From: Leptogranulimonas caecicola
GTDB taxonomy: Bacteria; Actinomycetota; Coriobacteriia; Coriobacteriales; Atopobiaceae
DNA length: 64,000 bases
Assembly: GCF_023168405.1 (NCBI RefSeq)
Contig: NZ_AP025285.1
Span: forward strand, 248,001 to 312,000
Direction of reading: 5' to 3'
The translations under genes were made by a program, and so were the position numbers. The notes below the pieces were generated by a model, which was given only the letters and a program-made list of their open reading frames with translations, was not told the origin of the DNA and ran no database searches. How positions within the stretch are numbered: the stretch's first letter is position 1; each line of letters opens with the position of its first letter. Below, in pieces: positions 51,920-60,394 of this stretch.

Positions 51920-54070
51920 ATGCTGGAAATGCTGGCTGCTTTCTTTAGCACCATTCTGGATCCGTGCTATACGGTCACCGGTAACTGGTGGTTGGCCATT
52001 GTGCTGTTCACCATTGTCACCAAGATCCTGCTTTTGCCCATCTCGCTCTGGTGCCAAAAGAACTCGCTTTTGGTGGTGAGCCTGATGCCCCAGGTAAATG
52101 CCATCAAAGTGAAGCACTTTGGCGACAAGGAGACCATCGGCGAGGAGCAGAACAAGCTCTATAAGCAGGAGGGCTATCATCCTCTGCTTTCCATGCTGCC
52201 TCTGGCCATCCAGGTGCTCATCCTCTTTGGCTTGGTAGACGTCATTCGTTCCATCGTAGCCTCGGGCGAGCCGGGAACGGCGCTTTTGGGTCTTGTGCCG
52301 GTAACCGACGGCGGCTGGTCATGGATCATGCCGGTGTTGGCAGCGGCCTCCTCGGCCATCTTGGGAGCGGCCCAAAACCACATCAACCCTCTCCAGCGAG
52401 AGCAGGGCAAAGCGGAGAAGGCCTCCACCAACGGCCTCTCCATTGGCCTGTCTGCCATACTGGGGGTCTCGGTGGCCAGCGGCATGGTCTTCTACTGGAT
52501 CTGCTCCAACCTCATGGCTATCGTGGTGCAGCTGGCCTGCAACCTCATCATGAATCCCAAGAAGCACGTGGACTACGACGCGTTGCGCGCCTCCCAAGCA
52601 GAGCTCCAGGCGCTGGAAGACCTCTCGGCCTCAAACAAGAAGTGGTACGAGAAAAACCCGCTGGCCAAGCGCGAGCGCGAGGACATCGCGCGCTTCTACG
52701 ACGTGGTGGACAAATCCATCGTGTTCTATAGCGAGGGCAGCGGCTTTTACAAGTACTTTCGGGGCGCCATCGAGTGGCTGCTGGAGCACTCCGACATCCG
52801 CATCCACTACATCACCAACGACCCCAACGACCAGGTCTTTGAGATTCACCAAAGCCAGCCACGTCTCATTCCCTACTACATGAGTGTCCAAAAGCTCATC
52901 ACCGTCATGATGAAGATGGATTGCGACGTCTTCGTGGCCTCCCTGGCAGACTTGGACAACTACTACCTCAAGCGCTCCTATGTGCGCAAAGACATCGAAT
53001 ACGTGGACATGCTGCACCACACCACCTCTATGCATCTGGTGGGCGCTGCCAACTGCCACGACCACTACGACACCATCTTTTGCGCCGGCCCCCACCAGAT
53101 CGCCGAGACTCGCGCCTCCGAGAAGCTTCGCGGCGTGCCCGCGAAAAATCTTGTGCCCATCGGCTACGACCTGCTCGACCGAGAGCGCCAAGAGTATCGA
53201 GAGCTGCAAGAAACGCTCCCCAAGCACAGTCGCCCGCAAGCCACCCATCGCCCCCAGGCCCTCATCGCCCCCTCCTGGCAAGAGGACAACATCTTGGACC
53301 TCTGTGCCGCCGACACTATCAACTCATTGTTGGAGGCCGGCTTCGACGTGACCGTGCGCCCCCATCCGGAATATGTCAAACGCTATGGCGCCCGTTGGAA
53401 CGCCCTCAAGGAGCGTTTCTCGGCAGTGCCCGAGGGCCAGGTCACCTTTGAGGACGACTTCTCCGGCGAGAGCTCCATCTTTGCGGCAGACGTGCTGCTC
53501 ACCGACTGGTCTTCCATCGCCTGTGAGTTCTCCTTCACCACCGACAAGCCCACCCTCTTCATTGACACGCCCATGAAGGTGGGAAACCCTGACTGGCAAG
53601 AGATCGGCCTCGTGCCCACCGAGATCTCGCTGCGCAACCAGATTGGCCAGTCGGTGGCCGTGGAAGACGTGGCTTCCATCGGGTCTATCGCCTGCTCCAT
53701 GGTGGACGAGGCCTCCCAGTGGCACGACCGCATCGAGGAAGTCTACGACACCTTCATCTTCAACCACGACCATGGCGGCGAGGCTGCAGGTCGCTACTTG
53801 TTAGATGCCGTGCTCAGGGCCCAAGCTCAGAAGGGCAAGAAGGGCGAGGGTCTCACTCCTCCCGTTCCTCGCCGGGCCACACCCGATGCCCCGTACACCC
53901 AGGATCCCCAGGACGCGGCAGATGCCCAAGAAGTCGCTGAGGCCCAGGATGCCAACGACGCCCAGGCTGCCGAGAAGGGCGCGCCGCCTGTTTCCCCAGA
54001 CGTCTCTGAGAAGCCCTACACTCCCAAACATTTTGCAAAGCCTAGCCAGCAGGAGGACTCCCATGAATAA
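51920..54070 (+). CDS. YidC-like membrane domain fused to CDP-glycerol glycerophosphotransferase
   Basis: A 716-residue fusion. Residues 1-215 follow the YidC/Oxa1 pattern: WWLAIVLFTIVTKILLLPIS, a cytoplasmic helical hairpin (MPQVNAIKVKHFGDKETIGE), then HPLLSMLPLAIQVLILFGLV and MVFYWICSNLMAIVVQLACN. The intramembrane Arg of YidC is replaced by Lys35. Residues from about 270 to 620 match teichoic-acid CDP-glycerol glycerophosphotransferases (MLHHTTSMHLVG, VTVRPHPEYVKRYGARW, VLLTDWSSIACEFSF). The tail of about 80 residues is Ala/Asp/Pro rich and includes a copy of the window-wide element (AAEKGAP). The protein may polymerise or cap glycerophosphate on a surface polymer. It overlaps the next gene by 8 bases. 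Confidence 0.9.
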   Translation: MLEMLAAFFSTILDPCYTVTGNWWLAIVLFTIVTKILLLPISLWCQKNSLLVVSLMPQVNAIKVKHFGDKETIGEEQNKLYKQEGYHPLLSMLPLAIQVLILFGLVDVIRSIVASGEPGTALLGLVPVTDGGWSWIMPVLAAASSAILGAAQNHINPLQREQGKAEKASTNGLSIGLSAILGVSVASGMVFYWICSNLMAIVVQLACNLIMNPKKHVDYDALRASQAELQALEDLSASNKKWYEKNPLAKREREDIARFYDVVDKSIVFYSEGSGFYKYFRGAIEWLLEHSDIRIHYITNDPNDQVFEIHQSQPRLIPYYMSVQKLITVMMKMDCDVFVASLADLDNYYLKRSYVRKDIEYVDMLHHTTSMHLVGAANCHDHYDTIFCAGPHQIAETRASEKLRGVPAKNLVPIGYDLLDRERQEYRELQETLPKHSRPQATHRPQALIAPSWQEDNILDLCAADTINSLLEAGFDVTVRPHPEYVKRYGARWNALKERFSAVPEGQVTFEDDFSGESSIFAADVLLTDWSSIACEFSFTTDKPTLFIDTPMKVGNPDWQEIGLVPTEISLRNQIGQSVAVEDVASIGSIACSMVDEASQWHDRIEEVYDTFIFNHDHGGEAAGRYLLDAVLRAQAQKGKKGEGLTPPVPRRATPDAPYTQDPQDAADAQEVAEAQDANDAQAAEKGAPPVSPDVSEKPYTPKHFAKPSQQEDSHE

Positions 54071-56150
54071 GCAGCTAAGGCGTCCTTTTGTCTGGCTCTT
54101 CGACGGCCTCTTTGTGTGTGTGCTGGCCACGCTCTATCTGGCCTGCTTTGCCACGCCGGCCCAAGCCTACGTGGATCCCTCGGTAGTGACCTATACCATC
54201 CAGGCGCTGGCAGGTGTGGCGGTGGCACTCTCTGCGGTGTTGGGCGTGGTATGGCGCCGTCTGCGCAAGCGCCTCTATAAGGCATTGAACATCGACGAGA
54301 ACCGCGACAAGGTCCATGACCCTGTGGTTCATGAGGTGAATCCGGCTTCCGATGAGGGCCAGCAACTGCTGCGCGAAGCCAGCCGCAAAGCCTTGGAGGA
54401 TGAGAAGCTGGTAGGCCCTCATAAGCCTCAGAACCTGCGCTGGGCTCCTCGCTTCGTGCTGTCGCTTTTGGCTTGGGGCTGCCTTATCTATTCGCTGGGC
54501 GTGGTGACTCCGCTTTCCATGATGGCCAGCAGTCTGGACAGCTTCATCTTTGGCCTGGACGTGGTAACCCCTGCGCTGCTGGTGTTTGCCGCGACGCTCT
54601 GGCTAGCCCTCTCTGTTCTGACCTCCCTGGTGAGGGGTAGGGCCTTTACCGTGGTGGCCGCTCTTATCGGCGCTCTTTCGGTGGCAGTGTTTGTCCAAGG
54701 CAGCTTTATGAACGTAGGCTTGCCTGTGGCCGACGGCAAAGAGGTGGTATGGGGAAACTTCCTCCAGATCACCTTGGTAAGCTCGCTGGTATGGGTGGCC
54801 TTGATGGTGGCAGCGGTGGCCTGGGCGCTCTTTAGCGCCAAGACGCTTAAGGCAGCGGTGGTGATTCTCTCTATCGTGCTGGTGGGCGTGCAGTCGGGGG
54901 TGCTGGTGAGCAGCCTGCAGCAAGCCGAGGGCGACCTTGCGTCCATGGGTGCCCCCGACACCCTTTGGACCGGCCGCCCCATGGTCACCACTCAAGATCG
55001 AGACACGGTGTCAGAAGGACACAACGTGGTGATGTTCGTTCTGGACACGGTGGACAACGGCTATTTTGACCAAGTGCTTGCCCAATACCCTGGCATCGTG
55101 GACGACTATACCGGCTTCACTCACTACGCCAACTGCTCCGGTATGATGATCCCTACGCGCTATGCCATGGCAGACCTGGTGACCGGCTATTGCCTTACCG
55201 ACGAGGACGACGCCTACGGCACCAGCGTCATCTCATCCTGGTATGCGGCGGAGAACCTGGTGGATGCCATGAAAGACAACGGCTATAGCGTGGACATCTA
55301 CTCCACCGACATGCCCCAGGGCACCTCCTCGCTGCAGGGGCGCGTGGACAACATCCATGAGCTGGAGACCCAGCCTGGCTTTTGGCCCACAGTGTCCTCC
55401 CTCTGGAAGATGTCGCTTTACCGCTCAGCCCCTTGGGCTCTAAAGCCGCCTTTCTGGTTCTACTCCGGCGACATCGCCAACGACATTTTGGGCAATGCCA
55501 CAGGGGACACCCCCTTTATCCTGGATGATGCGCAATACCTGGAGGACCTCAAAGAGAACGGCCTTGCCTTTGAGGAAAACGAGGACGTCACCTCCCGGGG
55601 CACCTACAAGCTCATCCACATGATGGGTTCCCACTATCCGGTGACCCTCGATGATCAGGGCCGGCGCGTGCCCGAGCAAGACACCGATGTGGTCAAGCAG
55701 ACCCGCGGCGCGTTGCTGGCGGTGGAGCAATACATGGACGAGTTAAAGCGCCTAGACATCTATGATGAAACCACCATCATCGTCACGGCAGATCACGGAT
55801 ACTGGTATCTGGCTGACGAAATCGATGGCCCCACCAGCCCCTTCTTGCTGGTGAAGCCCGCAGAAGATGCGGCCCAAGCCGCCGAGCCCATGAAGACTTC
55901 CTGGGCCCCTGTAAGCCAGCATGACCTGGCAGCCACTCTTCTCAAGGCTATGGGCGATCCCAGCTATCATGAATGGGGCACGCCGGTGGACGAGGTGCCA
56001 GAAGACCAGCCACGCACCCGCTACTACGATGCCACCTCCGTGGCTGACTACCACGATTACTACGCTATCAAAGAGTGGGCTATCGACGGCGATGTACGCG
56101 ACTGGGATGCCTGGACAGAGACGGGCAAAGAGTGGCCCATCGTGGATTAG
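54063..56150 (+). CDS. Membrane sulfatase-family (LTA-synthase-like) protein
   Basis: A 695-residue protein with an N-terminal membrane segment, a roughly 90-residue cytoplasmic part, a block of four or five membrane segments (about 120-290) and a large extracellular alkaline-phosphatase/sulfatase domain. Key motifs are NVVMFVLDTVDNGYFDQVL (metal Asp), the probable nucleophile Thr or Ser in YANCSGMMIPTRYAM, YKLIHMMGSHYPV and IIVTADHGYWYLADE. Lipoteichoic acid synthases and phosphoethanolamine/phosphoglycerol transferases share this layout. It is translationally coupled to the fusion protein upstream, so both probably act on the same glycerophosphate polymer, this one outside the membrane. Confidence 0.85.
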   Translation: MNKQLRRPFVWLFDGLFVCVLATLYLACFATPAQAYVDPSVVTYTIQALAGVAVALSAVLGVVWRRLRKRLYKALNIDENRDKVHDPVVHEVNPASDEGQQLLREASRKALEDEKLVGPHKPQNLRWAPRFVLSLLAWGCLIYSLGVVTPLSMMASSLDSFIFGLDVVTPALLVFAATLWLALSVLTSLVRGRAFTVVAALIGALSVAVFVQGSFMNVGLPVADGKEVVWGNFLQITLVSSLVWVALMVAAVAWALFSAKTLKAAVVILSIVLVGVQSGVLVSSLQQAEGDLASMGAPDTLWTGRPMVTTQDRDTVSEGHNVVMFVLDTVDNGYFDQVLAQYPGIVDDYTGFTHYANCSGMMIPTRYAMADLVTGYCLTDEDDAYGTSVISSWYAAENLVDAMKDNGYSVDIYSTDMPQGTSSLQGRVDNIHELETQPGFWPTVSSLWKMSLYRSAPWALKPPFWFYSGDIANDILGNATGDTPFILDDAQYLEDLKENGLAFEENEDVTSRGTYKLIHMMGSHYPVTLDDQGRRVPEQDTDVVKQTRGALLAVEQYMDELKRLDIYDETTIIVTADHGYWYLADEIDGPTSPFLLVKPAEDAAQAAEPMKTSWAPVSQHDLAATLLKAMGDPSYHEWGTPVDEVPEDQPRTRYYDATSVADYHDYYAIKEWAIDGDVRDWDAWTETGKEWPIVD

Positions 56151-56182
56151 CGCCTCTGCATCAGGCTGTGTAGACTAAGCAA

Positions 56183-56224
56183 CGGAGGCTCTTCTCGGTA
56201 AGGTTATGCCGAGAAGAGCCTCCG
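56183..56224. terminator. Terminator built from an inverted pair of the TGCCGAGAA element
   Basis: CGGAGGCTCTTCTCGG and CCGAGAAGAGCCTCCG form a perfect 16-bp stem around TAAGGTTATG, with TCTTTA after it. The element supplies the upper stem. It separates convergent genes. Confidence 0.88.
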
Positions 56225-56266
56225 TCTTTAGGTGCGAGTGTGGGGCGGGGAAGTGCTGGCGACGAC

Positions 56267-56857
56267 CTAGAAGGCTTCGCCTAGGCGCTCTACTACCTGG
56301 TCGAAGTTGGCGGGGCCCAGAAGCGAGAGCATGAAGAGGGCGAAGAGGCCGCCTACAGGGTCGGCGTCAGCGAAGCGCTCATAGAAGTTGGCTGCCTTGC
56401 GCACGGAGGCGTTGTCCAGGTTCTCCACTGAGAGCATGTGGATGATGTAGTTGGCGTTCCAGTGGAAGACCACCGTGTTGGCGCCGGTCATGAGGCGCTC
56501 GCAGCGGGCGTAGACCTCCTCGCAGGCCTCGCCGCTTTCTGCGCAGAACTGCTGGGTGACGTGCTGCAGGAGAGGCGCGGGCCACTCGCCGTCGCGCACA
56601 TGGTCGATGACCGACTCGTCAGCCGTAAGCTCCACCAGGATCTGCGGGGGCAAAAGGGCGGCCAAGATGTCGTCACCGGCGTTGCCCAGAGATTCGCGGA
56701 GGGTGGGGATAGTGGCATTTTCGAAGACCTCGTTATCGCCGATCTCGGCGAATTTGGCGGCCCAATTGATGCCCATCACGCTGCTGCCGGTGAGCATGCC
56801 GGCCAAAATGCGGGGTGTGAGGGCGATCCCCGTGCTTACGTAGGCGGTATCTGACAT
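56267..56857 (-). CDS. Hypothetical cytoplasmic protein
   Basis: About 196 residues, acidic, with no membrane segment or signal peptide. Recognisable only in composition: helical stretches such as TIPTLRESLGNAGDDILAAL and VRKAANFYERFADADPVGGL. I do not recognise the family. The ATG at 56857 follows AAAGGAGA, preferred to a frame extending upstream to 57043 that lacks a site. It stands alone, convergent with the sulfatase-like gene. Confidence 0.7.
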   Translation of the reverse strand: MSDTAYVSTGIALTPRILAGMLTGSSVMGINWAAKFAEIGDNEVFENATIPTLRESLGNAGDDILAALLPPQILVELTADESVIDHVRDGEWPAPLLQHVTQQFCAESGEACEEVYARCERLMTGANTVVFHWNANYIIHMLSVENLDNASVRKAANFYERFADADPVGGLFALFMLSLLGPANFDQVVERLGEAF

Positions 56858-57119
56858 GTGTCTCCTTTGAACAGAGGTAAACGTCCAAGCGTCAGGCTGT
56901 AGAAATACCAAAAACTGAGAGATGGCTGCCTGGGCCAAAATAGAGGGACAGGCAGACGCAACCTTCACCATCTTAGACCATGCCGTAAGGTACTCTGGCG
57001 AGGCTTGTCCCTGGGAAAAATTGCACGTCAGTAGTTTTCCCAATGGCGAGCAGGGGGCCTGCAGACAGGTGCCAGGCGAGCTTGTGGCCTCTTAGGTAGC
57101 GGAGTTACGTAGCTGGCAT

Positions 57120-58052
57120 CTAGCAGTTGCCGGTATAGACCCACCGAAGGTGCGCATGGGCGATGTCTCTGAGCCTATAGATGTCCTCACACGGCGTGGG
57201 TTCCAACTGAGTGCAGCGAAACGCCGGGAAGAACCTCGTGATGTGGAGCACGATGGAAGGGTCTATTTGGGCCAGCCAACGGCACTGAGCCTCCATCTCT
57301 TCTGGCGAGTCATTGAACCCCGGAACAATGAGGCTGGTGATCTCCACATGGCAGCTGGGTGTGGCCGCAAAGGCGGCAATGGCAGCTTTGACGCACTCCA
57401 AGTCGCCGCCAATCTGCGCGTAGCCCTGGGCATTGAAGCATTTAAGGTCGATGTTCACGGCGTCCATAAGAGGGGCTACGGCGTCGATGACAGGCGCCTC
57501 AAAGCACCCGTTGGACACCAGCACATTGCAGAGGCCTGCGCCGTGGACCAGCTCGGCGCAGGAGCGCACGTATTCGAAACCGCAGAGGGGCTCGTTGTAG
57601 GTGTAGGCCACGCCGGCAACCTCGGGATCGGAGGCGGCCATGTCTGCTGCGGTGGCTGCCAAATCCTGGGGCGACAGATAACGCCAGGGCGCCCGAGCGG
57701 CTCCCGCCTGGGCGATGCAGTGGTTCTGGCACCAGGGGCATCGCAGGTTGCAGCCGTAGGATCCCACCGAAAGCACCAGTGTGCCCGGCCTAAACCTGGC
57801 CAGGGGCTTCTTCTCTATGGGATCCACCGCCACCGAGGTCACGCGCCCAAAGTTCTCGTCGACCACCCGGCCGCCCACGTTGGTGCGCGCCCGACATGCC
57901 CCGGTGGCGCCGGGAGCCATCGAGCACCTATGAGGGCAGCACTCGCAGGTGGCGCGGAGGGGTTTCTGGGTATCCTGGGGCGCTGCTGAGGCGGGAGCGG
58001 CTTGGGGGTTGAGCGGCGTGTTGGCCGAGAAGGACGCAGCCTCCCTAAACAT
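57120..58052 (-). CDS. AmmeMemoRadiSam system radical SAM enzyme
   Basis: A 310-residue radical SAM protein. The cluster motif is SYGCNLRCPWCQNHCIAQAG (C-x3-C-x2-C), with a preceding Cys-rich stretch (CECCPHRCSMAPG, GACRAR) that is characteristic of this family, then GVAYTYNEPLCGFEYV and VNIDLKCFNAQGYAQIGG. This group is encoded beside AMMECR1 and Memo-domain proteins across bacteria and archaea; the joint function is unknown, with a proposed role in modification chemistry. The ATG at 58052 overlaps the preceding stop by 8 bases, so the two are translated together. Confidence 0.93.
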   Translation of the reverse strand: MFREAASFSANTPLNPQAAPASAAPQDTQKPLRATCECCPHRCSMAPGATGACRARTNVGGRVVDENFGRVTSVAVDPIEKKPLARFRPGTLVLSVGSYGCNLRCPWCQNHCIAQAGAARAPWRYLSPQDLAATAADMAASDPEVAGVAYTYNEPLCGFEYVRSCAELVHGAGLCNVLVSNGCFEAPVIDAVAPLMDAVNIDLKCFNAQGYAQIGGDLECVKAAIAAFAATPSCHVEITSLIVPGFNDSPEEMEAQCRWLAQIDPSIVLHITRFFPAFRCTQLEPTPCEDIYRLRDIAHAHLRWVYTGNC

Positions 58053-59490
58053 GGCGCACCACCTGGAAGCGCTGGATGGAGACGCGGTCGCGAGACAGGT
58101 CGATGCCTCCCTTGGAGGCGGCGATGGAGAGTTGCTCGTCCACGGAGTCGACGCCGGCCAGGTCAGGGAGCAGGACGCCGCGGCGGCCGTCGGAGGTGGA
58201 GACGATGACGCCGTAACGAGTGCAGTCCAGCTCCAAGGTGGAGGAGACGGGCTCGGGCTGAGAAAGGACGTCTACGTCGTAGATCAGCTCGGGCAGCTCC
58301 TCTGGGGTGACCGGCGAGAAGCGGGGGTCGTGGAGGGCGGCAGAGATGGCATTGGCCATGATCTCGGCGGCCAGGTTGGGTTGAACGGGGGAGAGGGTAC
58401 CTATGCAGCCGCGCAACCGGCCATCCTTTTTAAGGGATACAAAGCAAGCGCCGGGGAGCTCAAGGGCTTCCAGGCTTGCCTGAGAAGCGTCCTTGGCGGC
58501 GACGATGGCCTGGGCTGCGGCGTCGGACGGAGCGCCCTGGCCGCGCACCGCGCTCTCCAGCGACAGGCGCGCCAGCGCGCAGTAGGTGTCTTCATGGGCG
58601 GCGATGTCTTCGAGCTCGGCACGGCGGGCGGTGTCGTAGTCCTTCCCAAAAGCGCGCTCGGGGGCGGAGCCTGCGGAGCCATCAGGGGTGAAGGAAGCCA
58701 CTGCATAACCCACGCCGTAGGGTCCCTCGTAGGACATGAGACTGGCGTCTAGGGGCGTGGCGTCCAGAGCGCCTGCCATGATTTGGAAGGAGCGCAGGCC
58801 GCATTCGCCGGCGCGCTCGGCAAAGTCGGGGCTCACCAAGAGCAGGCGCAAGAAGTCCGCCGACTCAAAGGACTCGCACACCAGGGCGTCGAACTCCGGG
58901 CCCTCGGGAGCAAAGCCGTAGGGCCCCTCGTCTGCCAGCTTGTGGGAGAGGTCGCCGCTGGCCACAAAAACCATGGAGCGGTCAAGCTCCTGGGCTGCCT
59001 GGCGCACCAGCTCGCCCAGGCGGTAGTGGTCTTTGGGCGAGAGCCCGGAGAGGGAGAGGCGCACGTAGCGAGGGGCGGGTTTGTTGGCAGGCCAATGCTT
59101 CTGAATGAAGTAGACCGGGATGAGCGTAGCGTGGTCGAGCTCGGGATTCTGGCGCCCTAGCGGCCCTGCGGCAAGGCCGGCCGCCTGGGCGGCGTCGCAG
59201 AGGGTTGAGACCATCTCTTGGTCGTAGTCGATGGAGGCAGTCACCTGAGGGGCGCCAAAGGAGGCAAAGGAGCCGTATGCGCCCTCTCCGGTAGATATCT
59301 GCAGGTAGTCGCCGTAGAGCGGGGCGTGGGGACTGGAGATGACAACGGTGTCAGGGGCGTCCTGGGCGATGGCTTTGCCTACGGCGTCGTATGCGTCGAT
59401 GGTGGCTTGGATGGCCTTTTCTCGGCCTTGGCCAACCTGAGGGATGATGAGAGGGGGATGGGGCACGGCAAACGCTTGAGTCAACGGCAT
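58045..59490 (-). CDS. Memo-AMMECR1 fusion protein (AmmeMemoRadiSam proteins B and A)
   Basis: A 481-residue fusion. Residues 1-265 form a Memo-like domain (FAVPHPPLIIPQVGQG, VISSPHAPLYGDYLQIS, VASGDLSHKL), related to LigB-type dioxygenases and with conserved histidines that can bind metal. Residues about 300-481 form an AMMECR1 domain with GACFVSLKKDGRLRGCIGTL and SAALHDPRFSPVTPEELPEL. The ATG at 59490 follows GGGAGG. The radical SAM partner is encoded next, so the three components appear as two proteins. Confidence 0.93.
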   Translation of the reverse strand: MPLTQAFAVPHPPLIIPQVGQGREKAIQATIDAYDAVGKAIAQDAPDTVVISSPHAPLYGDYLQISTGEGAYGSFASFGAPQVTASIDYDQEMVSTLCDAAQAAGLAAGPLGRQNPELDHATLIPVYFIQKHWPANKPAPRYVRLSLSGLSPKDHYRLGELVRQAAQELDRSMVFVASGDLSHKLADEGPYGFAPEGPEFDALVCESFESADFLRLLLVSPDFAERAGECGLRSFQIMAGALDATPLDASLMSYEGPYGVGYAVASFTPDGSAGSAPERAFGKDYDTARRAELEDIAAHEDTYCALARLSLESAVRGQGAPSDAAAQAIVAAKDASQASLEALELPGACFVSLKKDGRLRGCIGTLSPVQPNLAAEIMANAISAALHDPRFSPVTPEELPELIYDVDVLSQPEPVSSTLELDCTRYGVIVSTSDGRRGVLLPDLAGVDSVDEQLSIAASKGGIDLSRDRVSIQRFQVVRHV

Positions 59491-59586
59491 AAAGGGAGCC
59501 TCCCTAAAAAATGTGATGTGGGGGAGGCTCTTAGAAGCGGTGCGGATAGGCGCCATGAAACTTGCTGGGCCTTTTGTGCCGAGCGG

Positions 59587-60291
59587 TTAGGCGCGATGAC
59601 CCAGCTTGCGCTCGAGATAATCCTTGAGTTGGGCCGGGGTGCCTCCCTGTAGGTGGTTTTTATCCCAGATCATGTCTTCGAGATCGGCGCGCTGCTCAAG
59701 CTTTTGCGCATAGTCCGAAGAAACCATATTGTGCAAGAGGTTGCCTACCTCCACCTCTCCGTTGACGAGCACCACCAAGTGCTCGGTTTCCTCCAGGTGG
59801 GAGAAGGCGCTGTAGGGCTTGGAGATGGTGCCGGACACCTTGCCGTCTACAAGGACGCTGGTGCGCACCTCGGTGGTGCACGCAGAGGTGCGGATCGTGC
59901 AGCGGGGGTTGTCTGACACGGGGGCTCCGTGGCGGGAGAACCAGTGGCTCCAGGTCTTGCGCCAGCTGCGGGCAGGCCAGAAGACTGTGAAGCCCTTGAT
60001 GGCAAGTAGCACGCTGTAGCCTAGCAAGAAGATGATGATGAGCCCCAAGAAGATGCCCCAGGGGGTGATGTCCCACACCGAGACGGTGCCCCAAATGTAG
60101 GCTGCCAGCACGATGAGGAAGACGGCGGCGAAGATGAGGCCGTCGCGTTTGTTCAAGGAGCGGTCGCGGGCGCTGATGACCTCGCGCAGCAGCGGCTCGT
60201 CCATCTCAAAGGTGGACTCGAAGCGCACATCGCCGGCGGAGAAATCGCAGGCGGCCTTGGCAGGGGTGGAATCAAGGATGGGGGAGCTCAT
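59587..60291 (-). CDS. YcxB-like membrane protein 1
   Basis: About 234 residues with two adjacent membrane segments (about 52-70 and 80-102: LIFAAVFLIVLAAYIWGTV, IFLGLIIIFLLGYSVLLAI) followed by a beta-rich cytoplasmic domain (VLVDGKVSGTISKPYSAFSH, EHLVVLVNGEVEVGNLL). This layout matches YcxB-like proteins of unknown function. Two more proteins of the same build follow upstream on the same strand (60395 and 61130), so the three are probably an ancient tandem duplication. Confidence 0.7.
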   Translation of the reverse strand: MSSPILDSTPAKAACDFSAGDVRFESTFEMDEPLLREVISARDRSLNKRDGLIFAAVFLIVLAAYIWGTVSVWDITPWGIFLGLIIIFLLGYSVLLAIKGFTVFWPARSWRKTWSHWFSRHGAPVSDNPRCTIRTSACTTEVRTSVLVDGKVSGTISKPYSAFSHLEETEHLVVLVNGEVEVGNLLHNMVSSDYAQKLEQRADLEDMIWDKNHLQGGTPAQLKDYLERKLGHRA

Positions 60292-60394
60292 AGGGCGGGG
60301 CTTTCTGGATGGAGGGTCAGATAAAGGGCGGGCCGGCGCCGATGCGCGGCCAGGACGGCAGAGGCTTGCGGCGCAGGCGCTGGGGTGCGGAGGG

